Positions 15,368 to 17,870 of a DNA stretch of 17,870 nt are shown piece after piece. The DNA is from CALGTL01 sp963579135 (GTDB taxonomy: Bacteria > Chloroflexota > Dehalococcoidia > Lucifugimonadales > Australimonadaceae): positions 1 to 17,870 of the forward strand of contig CAUZFB010000046.1 in the NCBI GenBank assembly GCA_963579135.1, written 5' to 3'. The notes under the pieces are model-generated. The model did not search any database. It saw only the letters and a list, made by a program, of their open reading frames with translations, and had not been told where the DNA came from. Each line of letters begins with the position of its first letter. Positions within the stretch are counted from its first letter, which is position 1. The position numbers and the translations under genes were made by a program.

Positions 15368-16335
15368 CGCTCTGCCTCCTCATCCACCGCTTCATCCTGC
15401 TGCAACCGACCGCCCGTCACGTGCAGGAACACATCGTCCAACGTCGGCGTACGCAACGTCAGGTCACGCACACGGATCGACGCCTCATTGAGCGCAAGCG
15501 CCACTGCGCTGATGTACCCCGCACCGTTGGCCACACGGATCGAAACCTCCTCCTCGTAAGCATCCACTGCTTCGACCGCCTCGATGTTCTCGACTGCTCG
15601 CTTGGCCTGCTGCGCATCACCGTCGACGCGCGCCACAATAACGTCGGAGCCCAGTTGGCGCTTCAGCGCAGCGGGAGTGCCCTCCGCCGCTAGCTTTCCA
15701 TGCGTGATGATGCCGATGCGTTCCGCGAGCGCGTCAGCCTCTTCGAGATACTGCGTGGTCAGGAAGATCGTCACGCCAAGCTCGCGGTTGATCCGCCGTA
15801 TCTCATCCCACACCCGCGATCGGCTGATGGGGTCGAGACCCGTGGTCGGCTCGTCCAAGAACAGTACCTCTGGGTTGTGCATCAGCGACGCCGCCAGGTC
15901 CAACCTGCGCTTCATGCCACCCGAGTACGTGCCCACCTGACGTTTGATCGCGTCGCCGATCTCGATCAATGACTCCAGTTCGCCGATGCGCATGGCGGTG
16001 TCGCGTCCAGATAGGCCATAGAGTCGACCTTGAAGCCTGAGTAGCTCGAGGCCAGTCTGCTTCGGATCCAACGCCGCATCCTGTAACGCCGCACCGATGC
16101 GCAGGCGAACCTCCACCGGCTCACGAACGACATCGTGCCCGGCAACGAACGCGGTGCCCGACGTTGGCATGAGTAGCGTCGTCAGCATGCGGACTGCCGT
16201 GGACTTCCCCGCCCCATTCGGTCCAAGGAAACCGTATATCTCGCCAGCGTCGACTAGCAGGTCGATACTATCGACCGCGACCACATCGCCAAATGAGCGA
16301 CGCAGCTTTTCGGTTACAACAGCGTATTCGGGCAC
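15364..16335 (-). CDS. ABC transporter ATP-binding protein (DrrA-like)
   Basis: 323 residues from GTG 16335. It has Walker A GPNGAGKST (38-46), the Q-loop glutamine at about 85, signature SGGMKRR (138-144), Walker B VLFLDE (157-162) and LTTQYLEEAD, in which the switch histidine is Gln, as is normal in the DrrA group. A C-terminal DrrA-type domain ends with PTLDDVFLHVTGG. It powers the DrrB-like permease encoded next to it. The GTG at 16335 is chosen because GGAGG (16344-16348) lies eight bases upstream; a GTG at 16341 is too close to that site, and a longer start at 16383 has no support. It is divergent from the decarboxylase-like gene. Confidence 0.94.
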   Translation of the reverse strand: MPEYAVVTEKLRRSFGDVVAVDSIDLLVDAGEIYGFLGPNGAGKSTAVRMLTTLLMPTSGTAFVAGHDVVREPVEVRLRIGAALQDAALDPKQTGLELLRLQGRLYGLSGRDTAMRIGELESLIEIGDAIKRQVGTYSGGMKRRLDLAASLMHNPEVLFLDEPTTGLDPISRSRVWDEIRRINRELGVTIFLTTQYLEEADALAERIGIITHGKLAAEGTPAALKRQLGSDVIVARVDGDAQQAKRAVENIEAVEAVDAYEEEVSIRVANGAGYISAVALALNEASIRVRDLTLRTPTLDDVFLHVTGGRLQQDEAVDEEAER

Positions 16336-16362
16336 GGACACAGCCTCCGGGGGTGGGCAGAG

Positions 16363-16402
16363 GATATCACCGAGCCTTGGCACGAATCCTCAGGTATCAT
16401 CG
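16363..16402. repeat. imperfect direct repeat in the ABC/decarboxylase divergent region
   Basis: GATATCACCG (16363-16372) and GGTATCATCG (16393-16402) match at 8 of 10 positions, with starts 30 bases apart, in the 111-base gap between the divergent genes. They could be paired operator half-sites. The match is short and may be chance. I see no convincing sigma-70 promoter in either direction here. Confidence 0.25.
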
Positions 16403-16446
16403 GCCAGCGTCCACACGGGACGAACCACGAGTAACACGAGGTGCCC

Positions 16447-17310
16447 ATGCAAGTCTCCGAGCGACGACAGCGAGTTAGGAATCATTTGGCCGGGGACGAA
16501 TGCGTGAGGCCTGCCTCAATCTTCGATCCGGTTTCGTCCCGGATCGCCTACGATCTTGGATTCCCGTTTGGGATGCTCGGTGGATCGATCGCCAGCCACA
16601 CCGTCCTTGGCGCGCCGGACCTCGCGGTCATCACGCTCACTGAGCTGGCTGAACAATGCCGCCGTATCACGCGCGCCAGCGACATCTCGCTATTGGTCGA
16701 CGCCGACCACGGCTACGGCAACGCTTTGAGCGTCATGCGCACCATCGACGAGCTGGAAACGGCGGGCGTCGCAGCCATGACGATCGAGGACACCATTCTC
16801 CCTCAACGATTCGGTCACCAGGGCCAGGAAGAGTTGATCCCCATCGGTGAAATGATCGGAAAGCTCAAGGCGGCGGTCACTGCAAGACAGGACCCCACCA
16901 CCGTCATCATCGGCCGCACGCACTCGCTGAATGCCACGAACCAAGCCGACGCTATCGAACGGGTCAAGGCGTTCGAGGCTACCGGAGTCGATGTCATTTT
17001 CCTACTGGGCATCAAAGAGGTCGATCAGCTTGAAGCCATCCGCAAGGTGACGGCACTGCCGTTCATGCTGGGCACTGTCGCGGAAGCTTTGGACAACGCC
17101 ATCTTGGCACCGTACGGCGTGAAGATGGTGCTTCGTGGCCACGGGACCTTCAACGCTGCGGTCAAGGCGATCTACGATTCGCTCAAGCACCAGGCGGAAG
17201 GCGGCATGCCGTCCACGGTCGCAGAGACCCACGCCGACGCGGATCTCATGGGTATCGCCACAGGCAACGCGTCCTACAAGGAATGGCGCGGCGCCTACCT
17301 CAGCGAGTAG
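16447..17310 (+). CDS. isocitrate lyase/PEP mutase family protein, oxaloacetate decarboxylase-like
   Basis: 287 residues of the PEP mutase/isocitrate lyase barrel superfamily. Key segments are ASIFDPVSSRIAYDLGFPFG, MLGGSIASHTVLGAPDL, VDADHGYGNALSVMRT with the metal-binding Asp85 and Asp87, and AMTIEDTILPQRFG. The combination 'LGGS..S..VL.APD' with 'DADHGYGNA..VMRT' matches, from memory, the Pseudomonas PA4872 oxaloacetate decarboxylase group rather than methylisocitrate lyase, and a His (His232, in RGHGTF) occurs near the place of the diagnostic His235 of PA4872. It would convert oxaloacetate to pyruvate and CO2, but related members cleave other 2-hydroxy or 2-oxo acids. ATG 16447 has GAGG five bases upstream. 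It is divergent from the ABC exporter. Confidence 0.88.
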   Translation: MQVSERRQRVRNHLAGDECVRPASIFDPVSSRIAYDLGFPFGMLGGSIASHTVLGAPDLAVITLTELAEQCRRITRASDISLLVDADHGYGNALSVMRTIDELETAGVAAMTIEDTILPQRFGHQGQEELIPIGEMIGKLKAAVTARQDPTTVIIGRTHSLNATNQADAIERVKAFEATGVDVIFLLGIKEVDQLEAIRKVTALPFMLGTVAEALDNAILAPYGVKMVLRGHGTFNAAVKAIYDSLKHQAEGGMPSTVAETHADADLMGIATGNASYKEWRGAYLSE

Positions 17311-17315
17311 CACCA

Positions 17316-17342
17316 GGCAGTAACCGACATCCGCCCACTGCC
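17316..17342 (+). other. possible hairpin after the decarboxylase-like gene
   Basis: GGCAGT (17316-17321) and ACTGCC (17337-17342) can pair around a 15-base loop, with three further pairs across a two-base bulge (CAC at 17311-17313 with GTG at 17343-17345). There is no T run after it, so it is not a standard intrinsic terminator. Confidence 0.2.
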
Positions 17343-17390
17343 GTGTGCCGCGGAGCCCCTGCTCAGTCGCGAGTTCTCCGGTAGTTCGGT

Positions 17391-17400
17391 TGTATAGAAT
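17391..17400 (+). promoter_or_regulatory. candidate -10 element before the small GNAT gene
   Basis: TGTATAGAAT contains two overlapping -10-like hexamers (TATAGA at 17393-17398, TAGAAT at 17395-17400), about 33 bases before the ATG at 17433. No good -35 hexamer is visible at 16-18 bases upstream. It is the only A/T-rich patch in the 122-base gap, so the GNAT gene may have its own promoter. Confidence 0.35.
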
Positions 17401-17432
17401 CGGTTCAGACGATCAAGAGAGGTATTTGCACC

Positions 17433-17831
17433 ATGGCGCTCCGCTACCTGACCGACGGTCCGGTGGAACCTGAGGAGATACTCGCCCTCCTCGGCAATGG
17501 CGGTTTCCCGCGTCCCTTGGACGACCCCGCACGCACGCGAAAGATGCTGGAGAACGGTAGCTTCTACATCACAGTGCGGGACGGCTACGCGCTGGTCGGC
17601 TGGACCCGAGTGCTCACGGATTACGTGTACTACGGTTTGGTGACGGAGGTCGCCGTGGCGCCATCTCACAAGGGGCAAGGCGTAGGCAAAGAGATGCTAC
17701 GCATCGCCCGTGAGGTCGCGACGCCCCAGGCCACTTTGGTGCTGACATCCAGCGAGGAGGGTGATCCCTTCTACGCACATCTGGGCTGGGAGAACACGGG
17801 GCGCGCCTATAGGCTGCGCCGAACGGAGTAG
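17433..17831 (+). CDS. small GNAT family N-acetyltransferase
   Basis: 132 residues, a minimal GNAT domain. The acetyl-CoA pyrophosphate loop is plain: VTEVAVAPSHKGQGVGKEML (residues 70-89), with Q-G-V-G-K in the place of the Q/RxxGxG/A motif. The C-terminal FYAHLGWENTGRAYRL is the usual family ending. The substrate is unknown; small stand-alone GNATs of this kind act on amines, amino acids or protein side chains. ATG 17433 has AGAGAGG about ten bases upstream. It follows the decarboxylase-like gene by 122 bases, with a candidate -10 in between, so it may be transcribed separately. Confidence 0.9.
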   Translation: MALRYLTDGPVEPEEILALLGNGGFPRPLDDPARTRKMLENGSFYITVRDGYALVGWTRVLTDYVYYGLVTEVAVAPSHKGQGVGKEMLRIAREVATPQATLVLTSSEEGDPFYAHLGWENTGRAYRLRRTE

Positions 17832-17837
17832 AACCCC

Positions 17838-17866
17838 AGAGCGTCGGACGGCCTCAAGGGCGCTCT
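17838..17866 (+). terminator. possible hairpin after the small GNAT gene
   Basis: AGAGCG (17838-17843) and CGCTCT (17861-17866) form a perfect six-base stem around a 17-base loop, beginning seven bases after the stop codon. The window ends four bases after the stem, so a T run cannot be checked. Confidence 0.3.
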
Positions 17867-17870
17867 AACA

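Noticed and set aside
16377..16400. TTGGCAC and TATCAT as a sigma-70 or sigma-54 promoter for the decarboxylase-like gene
   Set aside because: Spacing between the two is only 12 bases, and the sigma-54 GC element is absent after TGGCAC.

Overview
The window looks like a chromosomal segment of a free-living, moderately high-GC bacterium. It has no rRNA, tRNA, mobile element, phage gene or CRISPR array. The mix of paired MaoC hydratases, a CoxL-like molybdenum hydroxylase subunit, two unrelated MFS carriers, a PEP-mutase-fold decarboxylase and a homocysteine-methyltransferase-like enzyme resembles oligotrophic Chloroflexota (SAR202/Dehalococcoidia-like). That placement is inference from gene content only, because no phylogenetic marker is present. 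Coding density is very high: no gene-free stretch exceeds about 180 bases, and most starts carry a clear GGAG-type ribosome binding site.

Layout. (1) 1-566, plus strand: the end of one MaoC-type hot-dog hydratase and a complete second one, joined by an ATGA overlap, probably the two subunits of one hydratase. (2) 577-5283, minus strand: a five-gene operon in the order tldD, tldE, HEAT-repeat protein, Nudix hydrolase, GNAT acetyltransferase. Its junctions overlap or are nearly touching, and an A/T-rich candidate promoter lies before tldD. (3) 5458-13563, minus strand: a looser six-gene run in the order MFS transporter, glutamate dehydrogenase, second MFS transporter, unrecognised Trp-rich protein, RNase D, xanthine-dehydrogenase-family large subunit. 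Gaps are 19-96 bases, with a weak hairpin after the last gene. (4) 13633-14544, plus strand: a homocysteine S-methyltransferase-family protein with a TTG start, divergent from region 3 across a short intergenic region holding a tandem repeat with C7 tracts. (5) 14546-16335, minus strand: a DrrA/DrrB-like ABC exporter pair whose permease stop lies one base from the stop of the convergent methyltransferase. (6) 16447-17831, plus strand: an oxaloacetate-decarboxylase-like isocitrate lyase/PEP mutase protein, then a small GNAT acetyltransferase.

How the genes fit together. Region 3 could couple uptake or export of small organic acids or amino acids (two MFS proteins) with glutamate/2-oxoglutarate interconversion. 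The molybdenum hydroxylase subunit lacks the expected FeS and FAD partner genes nearby. Region 2 couples a TldD/TldE peptidase, a family known for peptide maturation, with a helical-repeat protein and two small modifying enzymes, but I see no precursor peptide gene. No complete novel system is evident. The most unusual points are the tldD/tldE junction with a G7 run inside the overlap, the altered zinc site of the methyltransferase, the C7 tandem repeats in the divergent region, the stand-alone hydroxylase subunit and the unrecognised Trp-rich protein.
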